Shown here: positions 8,981 through 17,636 of the stretch, piece after piece | How positions within the stretch are numbered: the first letter of the stretch is position 1 | Layout of the letters: each line of letters starts with the position of its first letter | Source: an uncultured Oscillospiraceae bacterium | GTDB lineage: Bacteria; Bacillota; Clostridia; Oscillospirales; Ruminococcaceae | Length of the DNA: 64,000 nucleotides | Direction: 5' to 3' | NCBI GenBank assembly: GCA_900539195.1 | Contig: UQBC01000012.1 | Span: forward strand, 3,394 to 67,393 | The notes under the pieces: generated by a model | What the model saw: only the letters and a program-made list of their open reading frames with translations | What the model was told of the DNA's origin: nothing | The model's database searches: none | Position numbers and translations under genes: made by a program

Positions 8981-9566
8981 GAGAAAACGCAAGAATACGG
9001 GCGGAAAACCGCTGATAATAACCTTCGTCTGTCTTGTCGCAGTGACGCTGGCAGTATTCGGAGTGTTCTTCGGTGCGGATAAATATGAACGTTCCACCCA
9101 CCCTATGCTTTACAGTGACCTTGTCAATCGCTATTCTTCGCAGTATAAGCTGGATAAGTATGCAGTATACTCGTTTATATGCGTTGAAAGCGGATTCAAC
9201 GAAAACTCCGAGTCCTATCTCGGCGCAAGAGGGCTTATGCAGATAATGCCCGAAACGTTTGAGTGGATAAGATACAAACTGGACGAGGAAAACGACCCCG
9301 ATATGACCTTTGATAATATGTACAACGCCGAGGATAATATTCGTTACGGCTGCTTTCTGCTCGGCTATCTTACCGACACCTTCGGGGAACTTGGTGAGGT
9401 GGCCGCCGCATATCACGCAGGTTCGGGCAGTGTTTCATCCTGGCTTGAGGACAGCAGATATACAAAGAACGGCATACTGACCGATATTCCGAATCCCGAC
9501 ACGGCGCACTATGTCGACAAGATAACAAATGCCTACGATACTTATTGCAGGCTTTATAAAAAATAA
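8970..9566 (+). CDS. Membrane-anchored soluble lytic transglycosylase
   Basis: The 198-residue protein is a peptidoglycan-cleaving SLT-domain enzyme held in the membrane by an N-terminal segment (about 14-36) after a very basic cytoplasmic tail. The catalytic glutamate is Glu73 in CVESGFN, followed by the family signature GARGLMQIMPET and by the AAYHAGSGSV motif. It has only the compact SLT domain and no LysM or SH3 cell-wall domain. Its start overlaps the end of coaE, so the two are translationally linked. Confidence 0.9.
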   Translation: MATKRKRKNTGGKPLIITFVCLVAVTLAVFGVFFGADKYERSTHPMLYSDLVNRYSSQYKLDKYAVYSFICVESGFNENSESYLGARGLMQIMPETFEWIRYKLDEENDPDMTFDNMYNAEDNIRYGCFLLGYLTDTFGELGEVAAAYHAGSGSVSSWLEDSRYTKNGILTDIPNPDTAHYVDKITNAYDTYCRLYKK

Positions 9567-9582
9567 AGGAAGGCAAAGAAAA

Positions 9583-10992
9583 ATGGCTGAAAAGAAATCA
9601 CAGGCAGAACAGCTTAAAGAAAAACTGTTCTATGTAAAAAAACACGCAACGCTTGTTATGAGCGAGCAGGAAGAAAAGAAGGCAGACAAATACTGCGAGG
9701 GCTACAAGAAATTCCTTGACGCAGGAAAAACCGAGCGTGAGGCTGCCGCAACCGCTGTCGCTATGGCTGAAAAGGCAGGCTTCAAGCCCTTCGACAAGAA
9801 GGCTCAGTACAAGGCAGGAGATAAGATATACGTTCTCAACAGAGAAAAGGCGGTCATCTTAGCCGTTATCGGCAAGAGCGATATTTCAAACGGTGTAAAT
9901 CTCACTGCCGCACACATTGATTCACCCAGACTTGACTTAAAGCAGAATCCCCTCTATGAGAGCGATGAGCTGGGATACTTCAAGACGCATTATTACGGCG
10001 GTATCAAGAAATATCAGTGGCCTACAGTTCCTATGTCACTGCACGGTGTAATAGTAAGAGCCGATGGAAGCAAGGTAACGGTAAGAATAGGCGAGGACGA
10101 GGGCGACCCCGTGTTTGTTGTGACCGACCTTCTGCCTCACCTTGCGGAAGAGCAGTACAAGCGCCCCGCAACAAAGCTGATAAAGGGCGAGGAGCTTAAT
10201 ATCCTCATTGGCTCAAGACCTTTCAGAGATGATAAGATAAGCGAAAAGGTAAAGCTCAATCTGCTGAATATCCTCTTTGAGAAATACGGCATAGTAGAAA
10301 AGGATTTCTTAAGCGCGGAGCTTGAATGCGTTCCTGCCTTCAAGGCAAAGGACGTCGGCTTTGACAGAAGCCTTGTCGGCGCATACGGACAGGATGACAG
10401 AGTTTGCGCATACACTGCCCTTACCGCAATTATTGATATGAAAGCCGTTCCCGAAAAGACCGCCGTCTGCGTTCTTACCGACAAGGAAGAAACAGGCAGT
10501 GACGGCAACACAGGCTTACGCTCGGCATATCTCAAGTTCTTCCTTTACGATTTAGCCGAGAATATGGGCAGTGACGGAAGAACGGTTATTTCCGCCACAC
10601 GCTGCCTTTCAGCCGATGTAAATGCGGCTTACGATCCCACATTCCCCGACGGCTACGAGCGTAACAACTGCTCATTTGTAAACAAGGGCATCGTTGTCAC
10701 AAAGTACACCGGCGCAAGAGGAAAGTCGGGTACAAGCGATGCAAGCGCCGAGTATGTCGGACTTATCCACAATATGCTTGACAAGAACGATGTCGTATGG
10801 CAGACAGGCGAGCTTGGCAAGGTGGATTTCGGCGGCGGCGGAACTGTTGCGGCTTATATCGCAAACCTTAACATTGATACGATAGATGTCGGCGTTCCCG
10901 TGCTTTCTATGCACGCACCGTATGAGCTTACCGCAAAAAATGACGTTTATATGGTGTATAAGGCGTTTACCGCATTCTATAAGATGAAGTAA
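9583..10992 (+). CDS. M18 family aminopeptidase
   Basis: The 469-residue protein is a cytosolic zinc aminopeptidase of family M18 that removes N-terminal residues from peptides. The metal ligands can be followed in order: His111 in TAAHIDSPR, the YGQDDRVCAY segment, the adjacent glutamates in DKEETGSDG, the Asp in SADVNAAYD, and the late His in SMHAPYEL. The start at 9583 follows AAGGAAGG; a longer reading would overlap the previous gene. The long Lys-rich N-terminal helix is unusual for the short M18 forms but common in Clostridia members. Confidence 0.92.
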   Translation: MAEKKSQAEQLKEKLFYVKKHATLVMSEQEEKKADKYCEGYKKFLDAGKTEREAAATAVAMAEKAGFKPFDKKAQYKAGDKIYVLNREKAVILAVIGKSDISNGVNLTAAHIDSPRLDLKQNPLYESDELGYFKTHYYGGIKKYQWPTVPMSLHGVIVRADGSKVTVRIGEDEGDPVFVVTDLLPHLAEEQYKRPATKLIKGEELNILIGSRPFRDDKISEKVKLNLLNILFEKYGIVEKDFLSAELECVPAFKAKDVGFDRSLVGAYGQDDRVCAYTALTAIIDMKAVPEKTAVCVLTDKEETGSDGNTGLRSAYLKFFLYDLAENMGSDGRTVISATRCLSADVNAAYDPTFPDGYERNNCSFVNKGIVVTKYTGARGKSGTSDASAEYVGLIHNMLDKNDVVWQTGELGKVDFGGGGTVAAYIANLNIDTIDVGVPVLSMHAPYELTAKNDVYMVYKAFTAFYKMK

Positions 10993-11010
10993 TCAATATC
11001 ATAAAATCCG

Positions 11011-11043
11011 CCCGCTCAGAATATAGTATTATATTTGAACGGG
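11011..11043 (+). promoter_or_regulatory. Long hairpin overlapping the yunB ribosome site
   Basis: Bases 11011-11025 can pair with 11030-11043 around a GTAT loop, with one mismatch and one bulge. The 3' arm ends in GGG of the yunB ribosome site GGGTGA. It could be a weak terminator of the aminopeptidase gene, without a T-run, or a structure that lowers yunB translation. Confidence 0.4.
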
Positions 11044-11050
11044 TGATTTT

Positions 11051-11746
11051 ATGAAAAGAGATCTATCGAAATTCAGACGCAGGCTCGGGCTTAAACTTAT
11101 CGGTGCGGCTTTTATTCTTTTAGGCTTTGCCGGAATGCTGCAGCTTATGATAAGGCCTAATATAATGAACGTGTGCGAATACAATTCTAGAGCGGTAACT
11201 GTGAGCCTTATAGACGATGCGATAAACGAACGTCTTACAGAGCTTGGAGAGGATGTCGGATACAGCGCCCTTGTAAAGCTCAGCTATACCTCAGACGGCA
11301 GAGTTTCTTCCATCGAAAGCAACACCAAGTTGATAAACCGCATTAAGAACGATATGCTGACCGAGATAAACGACAGACTGATGAAAGGCGAAACCGAAAA
11401 CGTTGACCTTACTGTCGGAACACTCAGCGGAATACCGCTTTTTCACGGCTCAGGGCCTACCGTCAGAATGAAGGTAGAGCCTAAGGGCTATGCCGACGCA
11501 GTGTTTATAAGCGAGTTCACCGATGCAGGAATTAACCAGACGCTTCACAGAATGATAATGCGTACAACTGTCAGCGTTACCGCATTCATACCTATGTATT
11601 CTGTGCAAACAGATGTCAGCGGAGATTTTCTTATTGCCGAAACGGTCATTGTCGGAAATGTGCCGGAGAGCTTCACTCATGTGGTATCCGAGGATAAAGA
11701 CATTGTCGATGCAATAAATGACTTTGAGGCAGAGCCGTATGAATAA
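11051..11746 (+). CDS. yunB: Sporulation protein YunB
   Basis: The 231-residue protein matches YunB, a mother-cell sporulation protein made under sigma E in B. subtilis. It has a basic N-terminus, one membrane segment (about 17-33) and an extracellular or intermembrane domain. Family features are the motif RAVTVSLIDDAINERL, the central KLSYTSDGRVSSIESNT and the glycine-rich GTLSGIPLFHGSGPTVRMKV, where I recognise the YunB pattern. The gene sits behind a hairpin and before ligA, with 21 bases between them. No clear sigma-A promoter is visible, which fits a sporulation gene but does not prove it. Confidence 0.88.
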   Translation: MKRDLSKFRRRLGLKLIGAAFILLGFAGMLQLMIRPNIMNVCEYNSRAVTVSLIDDAINERLTELGEDVGYSALVKLSYTSDGRVSSIESNTKLINRIKNDMLTEINDRLMKGETENVDLTVGTLSGIPLFHGSGPTVRMKVEPKGYADAVFISEFTDAGINQTLHRMIMRTTVSVTAFIPMYSVQTDVSGDFLIAETVIVGNVPESFTHVVSEDKDIVDAINDFEAEPYE

Positions 11747-11767
11747 CCGAAAACGGAAGGAATTACA

Positions 11768-13750
11768 ATGGATAAAGAGCAGATAAAAAGTGAATACGAA
11801 CAGCTTTGCAAGCAAGCCGAACAACACAATTTCAACTACTATGTTCTTGACGATCCTACTATAGAGGACGATGAGTACGACAGGCTGATGAGAAGAATAA
11901 AGGAGATAGAAGCGGAAAATCCCGAAATTGTTTCCGGAAGCTCTCCCACACAGCACGTCGGCGGATATGCCATCAACACATTTGAGAAGGTAACTCACGA
12001 GGTGCAGATGGGAAGCCTGCAGGACGTATTCTCAAAAGGCGAGCTGTATGAATTTGACGAGCGTGTAAAAAAAGCCGTAGGCAAGGCTGTATACTGCGTT
12101 GAACCCAAGATAGACGGCTTATCTGTTTCACTTGAATACAAGGACGGAATATTCACAAGAGGCTCTACACGAGGCGACGGCTTTGTGGGCGAGGACATCA
12201 CTAAAAATCTGAAAACCATAAAGTCGATACCTATGAAGCTTAACGAAAAGATACCCTTTATAGAAGTCAGGGGAGAGGTGTATATGCCAAAAGCCGACTT
12301 TGAAAAGCTGGTCAGAAAACAGCTTGAGAACGACGAACAGCCGGCTAAGAACCCCCGTAACGCCGCCGCAGGCTCACTGCGTCAGAAGGACAGCAGGGTG
12401 ACAGCTTCAAGAGGACTTGATATATTCGTATTCAATCTTCAGCGTATCGAGGGCAGAGAGCTTACCTGCCACAGTGAGAGCCTTGACTATATGAAATCGC
12501 TCGGCTTCAATGTGATAGACGGCTATAAGACCTTTGACAATATCGAAGATGCTGTTTCACGCATTATGGAGATAGGCGAGAACAGACAGAGTTATTCCTA
12601 TGATATCGACGGTGCGGTCATAAAGGTCGATAATTTTGAACTCAGAAACGAGCTCGGCAGTACCGCAAAGGTGCCGAAGTGGGCAGTAGCGTTTAAATAT
12701 CCCCCCGAAGAAAAGGAAACGAAACTGCTTGATATAGAGATAAATGTCGGCAGGACGGGCGCACTCACTCCCGTTGCCGTGTTCGAGCCTGTATGGCTTG
12801 CAGGTACTACCGTATCAAGAGCGGTGCTTCATAATCAGGACTATATCGACAGCAAGGATATAAGAATAGGCGATATTATCGCCGTCCGCAAGGCAGGGGA
12901 TATTATCCCCGAGGTTGTACGAAGCGTAAGCCACGCCGAAAACAGCAAGCCGTTCATTATACCCTATATCTGCCCCGTTTGTCACGGAAAGGCTGAAAGG
13001 GCGGAGGACGAGGCGGTTATCCGCTGTGTGAACATTGATTGCCCCGCACAGCTTCTTAAAAATATCGAGCATTTTGCCTCAAGACCGGCTATGAATATCG
13101 ACGGGCTGGGAGAAGCGGTAGTAAAACAGCTTGTAGAAAACAGACTTATAAGCACCGTTGCCGATCTTTACTCTCTTCAACAGCAGGACCTTGAAATGCT
13201 GCCGGGCTTTGCAAAGGTTTCGGCTTCAAAGCTGATAGCAAATATCGAAAACTCAAAAACCAATTCTCCCGACAGGCTTTTATTCGCACTGGGAATAAAG
13301 GGCATAGGTCAGAAAAACGCACAGCTTCTGATGAAGCACTTCGGCAGTATAGAAAAGCTGTCGGAAACTTCCCCCGAAGAAATTTCCGCTGTAGAGAATT
13401 TCGGTGATATTCTTGCAAATAACATCTTCACTGCACTTCACGAGCCACATATGACGGAGCTTATCGAAAGGCTGAAATCTTACGGCGTGAACACGGTGTA
13501 TCAGTCTGATGTAAAGAGCGACAAGCTGGCAGGTCTGACATTTGTTATAACGGGAACGCTCCCCGATATGACAAGAGATGAGGCAAAAACGCTTATAGAG
13601 CAGAACGGCGGCAAGTGCAGCGGCTCGGTTTCCAAGAAAACAAGCTACGTTCTCGCAGGCGAGGAAGCAGGAAGCAAGCTGACAAAAGCGCAGCAGCTCG
13701 GCGTTACGGTCATAAGTCAGCAACAGCTTATTGAAATGATAGGCGAATAA
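11768..13750 (+). CDS. ligA: NAD-dependent DNA ligase
   Basis: The 660-residue enzyme joins DNA nicks during replication and repair using NAD. The nucleotidyl-accepting lysine is Lys114 in EPKIDGLS. The Ia domain precedes it, the OB fold follows, then a four-cysteine zinc finger (CPVCHG and CVNIDCPAQL), helix-hairpin-helix repeats (about 450-560) and a C-terminal BRCT domain (about 585-660, starting LAGLTFVITGTLPDMTRDEA). The length is normal. AAGGAAT lies before the ATG. A strong promoter for the next unit begins only 14 bases after the stop. Confidence 0.96.
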   Translation: MDKEQIKSEYEQLCKQAEQHNFNYYVLDDPTIEDDEYDRLMRRIKEIEAENPEIVSGSSPTQHVGGYAINTFEKVTHEVQMGSLQDVFSKGELYEFDERVKKAVGKAVYCVEPKIDGLSVSLEYKDGIFTRGSTRGDGFVGEDITKNLKTIKSIPMKLNEKIPFIEVRGEVYMPKADFEKLVRKQLENDEQPAKNPRNAAAGSLRQKDSRVTASRGLDIFVFNLQRIEGRELTCHSESLDYMKSLGFNVIDGYKTFDNIEDAVSRIMEIGENRQSYSYDIDGAVIKVDNFELRNELGSTAKVPKWAVAFKYPPEEKETKLLDIEINVGRTGALTPVAVFEPVWLAGTTVSRAVLHNQDYIDSKDIRIGDIIAVRKAGDIIPEVVRSVSHAENSKPFIIPYICPVCHGKAERAEDEAVIRCVNIDCPAQLLKNIEHFASRPAMNIDGLGEAVVKQLVENRLISTVADLYSLQQQDLEMLPGFAKVSASKLIANIENSKTNSPDRLLFALGIKGIGQKNAQLLMKHFGSIEKLSETSPEEISAVENFGDILANNIFTALHEPHMTELIERLKSYGVNTVYQSDVKSDKLAGLTFVITGTLPDMTRDEAKTLIEQNGGKCSGSVSKKTSYVLAGEEAGSKLTKAQQLGVTVISQQQLIEMIGE

Positions 13751-13764
13751 TTTGTAAAAAACTA

Positions 13765-13793
13765 TTGACAAATGTGTTTTTCTGAGATATAAT
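13765..13793 (+). promoter_or_regulatory. Consensus sigma-A promoter of the leuA T-box transcript
   Basis: Perfect TTGACA (13765-13770) and perfect TATAAT (13788-13793) are separated by exactly 17 bases, so transcription should start near 13800. Confidence 0.85.
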
Positions 13794-13799
13794 AATATC

Positions 13800-14064
13800 T
13801 GTTAATAGGAAAAGACGTTGATCAGGAAAAAAGCCGCACGTTTATTTACAGAGAGTTGCCGCTTGGTGCAAGGCAATATTAAAGGTCGGATATAGCTCGC
13901 CTGAGAGTCGCATAACTGAACATTGCAGTAAGTTATGACGGGTTCTCCCGTTACAGAGAAGCACATTGTTAGATGTGGCATAAGCGGACACGGCTGTAAA
14001 TGCTGTGTCAAAAAGAGTGGTACCACGAGGATTTACCCCGTCTCTTTACAGAGGCGGGGTTTTG
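13800..14064 (+). ncRNA. T-box leader, probably reading leucine tRNA
   Basis: The 5' leader of leuA has the parts of a T-box riboswitch. The stem I distal region shows AGAGAG, TTGCCG, CTTGGTG and CAAGGCAA in the normal order. The T-box itself (about 14014-14028) contains GAGTGGTACCACG, whose centre pairs with the uncharged tRNA acceptor end. The competing terminator is a 9-bp stem (14036-14044 with 14051-14059) followed by TTTT. A candidate specifier codon is CTC at 13896-13898, leucine, which fits the downstream gene. The expected behaviour is read-through when leucyl-tRNA is uncharged. Confidence 0.88.
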
Positions 14065-14126
14065 TGTATTTACATTGCTTTTTAAATGCCTGCATCGGAA
14101 AACCAAATAGGGAAAGGACATAATTT

Positions 14127-15803
14127 ATGAAAGGTACAATGAACACAAACAAATACTCCAGAGGATATTTCATGCCTCCCGTACAGTGTCTTGATTGGAC
14201 AAAAAAGGAGTACATAGACAAGGCTCCTATATGGTGCAGTGTCGATCTGCGTGACGGAAATCAGGCGCTTATAGTTCCTATGAATCTTGAAGAAAAGCTT
14301 GAATTCTTCAAAGTGCTTGTAGCGATAGGCTTCAAGGAGATCGAGATAGGTTTCCCCGCAGCGTCCGAAACGGAATATGAATTCTGCCGTGCATTGATAG
14401 AACAGGACCTTATCCCCGATGACGTTACTATTCAGGTACTTACCCAGTCAAGAGAACACATCATAAAGAAAACGTTTGAAGCACTTGCAGGTGCAAAGCA
14501 CGCAGTTGTACATCTGTATAATTCCACCTCTGTTGCACAAAGAGAGCAGGTATTCAGAAAGCCCAAGAACGAGATTATTGACATAGCCGTTGAAGGAGCA
14601 AAGCTGCTCAAGGAATACAGAGAAAAGACACCCGGCGACTTCAAGTTTGAATATTCACCCGAGAGCTTTACCGGAACAGAGCCTGAATTTGCGCTTGAGA
14701 TATGCAATGCGGTACTTGACGTATGGCAGCCCACCCCCGATGATAAGGTTATAATCAATCTGCCCGTTACCGTTGAAATGTCGCTTCCGCACGTTTACGC
14801 AAGTCAGGTAGAGTATATGTGCAAGAATATGGTGAACAGGGAGAATGTTATCGTTTCGCTTCATCCCCATAATGACAGAGGCTGTGCCGTTGCAGACAGC
14901 GAGCTTGGCTTGCTTGCCGGCGCTGACAGAATAGAGGGTACTCTGTTCGGAAACGGTGAGCGTACCGGTAACGTTGACATAGTAACGCTTGCTCTTAATA
15001 TGTACTCGCACGGCGTAGACCCGAAGCTCGACTTCTCCGATCTGCCCTCGATAACAGAGGTTTACGAGAAGATGACCTGTATGAAGGTCTACGACAGACA
15101 GCCCTACAGCGGCTCTCTCGTGTTTGCGGCATTCTCAGGCTCACATCAGGACGCTATCGCAAAAGGTATGAAGTGGCGTGAGGAAAAAGACCCGGAGCAT
15201 TGGACAGTTCCTTATCTGCCCATAGACCCTATGGATATAGGCAGACAGTATGACGGTGACGTTATCCGTATCAACAGCCAGAGCGGAAAGGGCGGTATCG
15301 GTTATCTTTTACAGCAGAAGTACGGTGTAGACCTGCCTAAGAAGTTCCGTGAAAAAGTCGGCTATACGGTTAAATCCGTTTCCGATCATCAGCATAAGGA
15401 GCTTACTCCCGATGAAGTGTACGAAGTATTCCGCAGTAATTTTGTGAATAAGGAAACCGCACTGAAAATCACCGAGGCACACTATAAGCAGGAAAACGGC
15501 GGAATCACAGCTACAGTTACAGCAGATTACAAGGGCAGTACGGCAGTGTATACCGGCAGCGGCAACGGCAGACTTGACGCAGTGAGCGACGCTATAAAGA
15601 ACGGTCTTGGACTGAGCTACAGCTTAGTAACATATAATGAACACGCTATAGAGGTAGGCTCAAAGTCAAAGGCGGCGGCTTATGTCGAGATATGCGACAA
15701 GAACGGAAACTCGTTCTGGGGCGCAGGCATCCATACCGACATCATCAACAGCTCCGTCAGCGCACTTGTTTCCGCTATCAATAACAGCGATATGGTAAAG
15801 TAA
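14127..15803 (+). CDS. leuA: 2-isopropylmalate synthase, LeuA type 2
   Basis: The 558-residue enzyme condenses acetyl-CoA with 2-oxoisovalerate in the first step of leucine synthesis. The catalytic HMGL-like TIM barrel fills about 30-330, with the metal-binding SVDLRDGNQAL near 39 and SLHPHNDRGCAVADSELG near 245. The C-terminal regulatory LeuA dimer domain starts near 430 and is the probable leucine feedback site. The N-terminus and length are those of the fungal-like type 2 form, not the E. coli-like form. It is a single-gene unit controlled by the T-box upstream and ended by a strong terminator; leuB, leuC and leuD are not near. Confidence 0.95.
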   Translation: MKGTMNTNKYSRGYFMPPVQCLDWTKKEYIDKAPIWCSVDLRDGNQALIVPMNLEEKLEFFKVLVAIGFKEIEIGFPAASETEYEFCRALIEQDLIPDDVTIQVLTQSREHIIKKTFEALAGAKHAVVHLYNSTSVAQREQVFRKPKNEIIDIAVEGAKLLKEYREKTPGDFKFEYSPESFTGTEPEFALEICNAVLDVWQPTPDDKVIINLPVTVEMSLPHVYASQVEYMCKNMVNRENVIVSLHPHNDRGCAVADSELGLLAGADRIEGTLFGNGERTGNVDIVTLALNMYSHGVDPKLDFSDLPSITEVYEKMTCMKVYDRQPYSGSLVFAAFSGSHQDAIAKGMKWREEKDPEHWTVPYLPIDPMDIGRQYDGDVIRINSQSGKGGIGYLLQQKYGVDLPKKFREKVGYTVKSVSDHQHKELTPDEVYEVFRSNFVNKETALKITEAHYKQENGGITATVTADYKGSTAVYTGSGNGRLDAVSDAIKNGLGLSYSLVTYNEHAIEVGSKSKAAAYVEICDKNGNSFWGAGIHTDIINSSVSALVSAINNSDMVK

Positions 15804-15821
15804 ATCCGTATAATAATACGA

Positions 15822-15847
15822 GGGCTTTGTTTTTCAAAGCCCTTTTG
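15822..15847 (+). terminator. leuA terminator
   Basis: An 8-bp GGGCTTTG stem with a five-T loop is followed by TTTTG, 18 bases after the leuA stop. Confidence 0.9.
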
Positions 15848-15863
15848 CTATGCAAAAAACGCA

Positions 15864-15894
15864 TAAAAATAACCGCAGTCCGAAAACTGCGGTT
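15864..15894 (-). terminator. Terminator of the solute-binding protein gene
   Basis: On the minus strand a perfect 9-bp stem (arms 15871-15879 and 15886-15894) is followed by ATTTTTA, 26 bases after the stop of the lipoprotein gene. Confidence 0.85.
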
Positions 15895-15919
15895 ATAATT
15901 ATTATTCGTATTATTCTAC

Positions 15920-17368
15920 TCAGGAGTTACCGCTTGTGATAAGACCGTTGTAGTATTCGATCTGCTTGTTGATTGTACCGATATTAGCTTCACGCATCTG
16001 TGTCCAGGACTGACCTGCGTATGTTTCGTTCTGCAGATCGAACAGCGTGTTGCCGAGAATATCCTTGACTATCTGACCTGTTGTTTCGTCAAGACCGTAA
16101 GGCTCGTCAACTACAGCATGGAAATTGTTGATTTCCTTGAAGCTGTACATGAAGTCGTACTGTTCCTCTGTATACTTCTTGTTCTTCATAATACTTGTCT
16201 TTGTTGTAGCCTTAAGATCCTCATCTGTATTGCTCAGACGGCAGCAGTTGATAAATACCGATGCCTGTTTAGCAAATTTTGAACCTGCGGGTACAAGATA
16301 GCCGAATGTCGTCATCGAATAATAATATTCATCAGCCTGTGAATCTCTGGGGAAGGGAACAAAGAATATATCAAGAGAATCATCCCTCGTCATTTTCTTT
16401 GCGTAGTTTGTAATTATCCATTCACCCATACCCTGGAATGCCGCTGTACCCGAAACGATAGGATCTTCGTCTACGTTTATAACGCCTTCCTGGAACTTTG
16501 CAAGACCTTCGCTCTTGAGCGACTGCATAAATGTAGCGGCTCTGTCAACGCTTGCGTTGTTGAAGTTGCTTACCAGCTTACCGTCCTCACCGATCTCTAT
16601 AAGCGGTACGCCTGTTGAGTCGATTATTGCCTGTGCTGAATATTCGGTAGCACCGTAAAGACCTGTTCTGTTGCCGTCGGTATCCGAGTCGATGAACTTA
16701 CGGATCACATCAGCCATTGCTTCCCATGTCCACTTGCCTTCATCATAAAGCTCCTTGGGGTCGTCAAGACCTATCTGCTCAAATACTCCTCTGTTGTAAA
16801 TAAGGAAGTAGGATGAAACGTTATAAGCCCAGGGGTAGTAGTAATTCTTACCGTTCCACTTGTACTTGTTAATGTACTGATCAAGTCCTGACCACTGAGG
16901 AGCAGAGAGGTCTATATACTCATCAAGAGGAGTGTACATATTCTTTGACATCATGAGCGGGAATGTGCTGTCTGAGTAGTCAACAAGGTCAGGAGATTCG
17001 CCGGCTGAAATAGCCGTTGTAAGCTTTTCAAGTATCTGGAGCGATCCTACTATTGAACATTTGATTGTACAGCCGTAGTTTTCCGAGAAATACTTATATG
17101 CGGGCTTTACGTCACCTGCGGTCGTAATGTCATAGCAACCGAGATACTGAAGCTCTGCGGGCTCAACCTCTTCGCCTGCGTCTATGCTTATGTCGCCTAC
17201 GCTGACGGGATTGTCTATCTCGTCATCAATTGTTGTTTCTGTGCTTGTAGTACTGTCATCGGAACCTGTTGAAGCGGTTGTGCTTGTTCCGCTGTTAGAG
17301 CACGCCGCAAGCGATACAGCGGTTGCTGCCGCCATTACTCCTGCGAATATTCTTTTAAAATTGATCAT
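15920..17368 (-). CDS. Sugar-type ABC solute-binding lipoprotein, copy A
   Basis: The 482-residue protein resembles family 1 extracellular solute-binding proteins (UgpB/MalE-like). A signal peptide ends in the lipobox SLAAC with Cys23 as the lipid-modified residue, followed by a Ser/Thr-rich linker. The start at 17368 follows AAGGAGG; an upstream extension has no function. The C-terminal third (from WAYNVSSYFLIYNRGVFEQIG through SWTQMREANIG) is very similar to the neighbouring copy at 17637-19072, so the pair arose by tandem duplication. No permease or ATPase gene is nearby. A promoter (17421-17449) and a cre-like site (17392-17406) precede it. The ligand is unknown. Confidence 0.9.
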   Translation of the reverse strand: MINFKRIFAGVMAAATAVSLAACSNSGTSTTASTGSDDSTTSTETTIDDEIDNPVSVGDISIDAGEEVEPAELQYLGCYDITTAGDVKPAYKYFSENYGCTIKCSIVGSLQILEKLTTAISAGESPDLVDYSDSTFPLMMSKNMYTPLDEYIDLSAPQWSGLDQYINKYKWNGKNYYYPWAYNVSSYFLIYNRGVFEQIGLDDPKELYDEGKWTWEAMADVIRKFIDSDTDGNRTGLYGATEYSAQAIIDSTGVPLIEIGEDGKLVSNFNNASVDRAATFMQSLKSEGLAKFQEGVINVDEDPIVSGTAAFQGMGEWIITNYAKKMTRDDSLDIFFVPFPRDSQADEYYYSMTTFGYLVPAGSKFAKQASVFINCCRLSNTDEDLKATTKTSIMKNKKYTEEQYDFMYSFKEINNFHAVVDEPYGLDETTGQIVKDILGNTLFDLQNETYAGQSWTQMREANIGTINKQIEYYNGLITSGNS

Positions 17369-17391
17369 AAAAACCTCCTTAATGTAATGCG

Positions 17392-17406
17392 TGCAATCGT
17401 TTACAC
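17392..17406 (-). promoter_or_regulatory. Possible cre or LacI-family operator
   Basis: On the minus strand GTGTAAACGATTGCA matches 14 of 15 positions of the catabolite-responsive element WTGNAANCGNWNNCW. It lies just after the predicted transcription start, where a bound repressor would block transcription. It could equally be the operator of a dedicated LacI-type regulator. Confidence 0.5.
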
Positions 17407-17420
17407 ACATCTTTGCTATG

Positions 17421-17449
17421 ATTTTATCACAATAAGTACATTTATTCAA
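17421..17449 (-). promoter_or_regulatory. Sigma-A promoter of solute-binding protein copy A
   Basis: TTGAAT (17444-17449) and TAAAAT (17421-17426) are separated by 17 bases on the minus strand, about 50 bases before the start codon. Confidence 0.6.
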
Positions 17450-17636
17450 TTCACATTTTAGTCAAAGTTGATTTGAAAAAATTGTGCAATATGTACAATG
17501 AAACATATGAAAATTAAAAATGTAAGCTAAAAAGTGCGTAAAATAGCCTGTTTAATAGAACAATTTTACGATTTACTTTATTAGCTAAAATATCCTCTGT
17601 GAGCAGTTTACAGCAGGCTTGTGAAATGAATTATAT

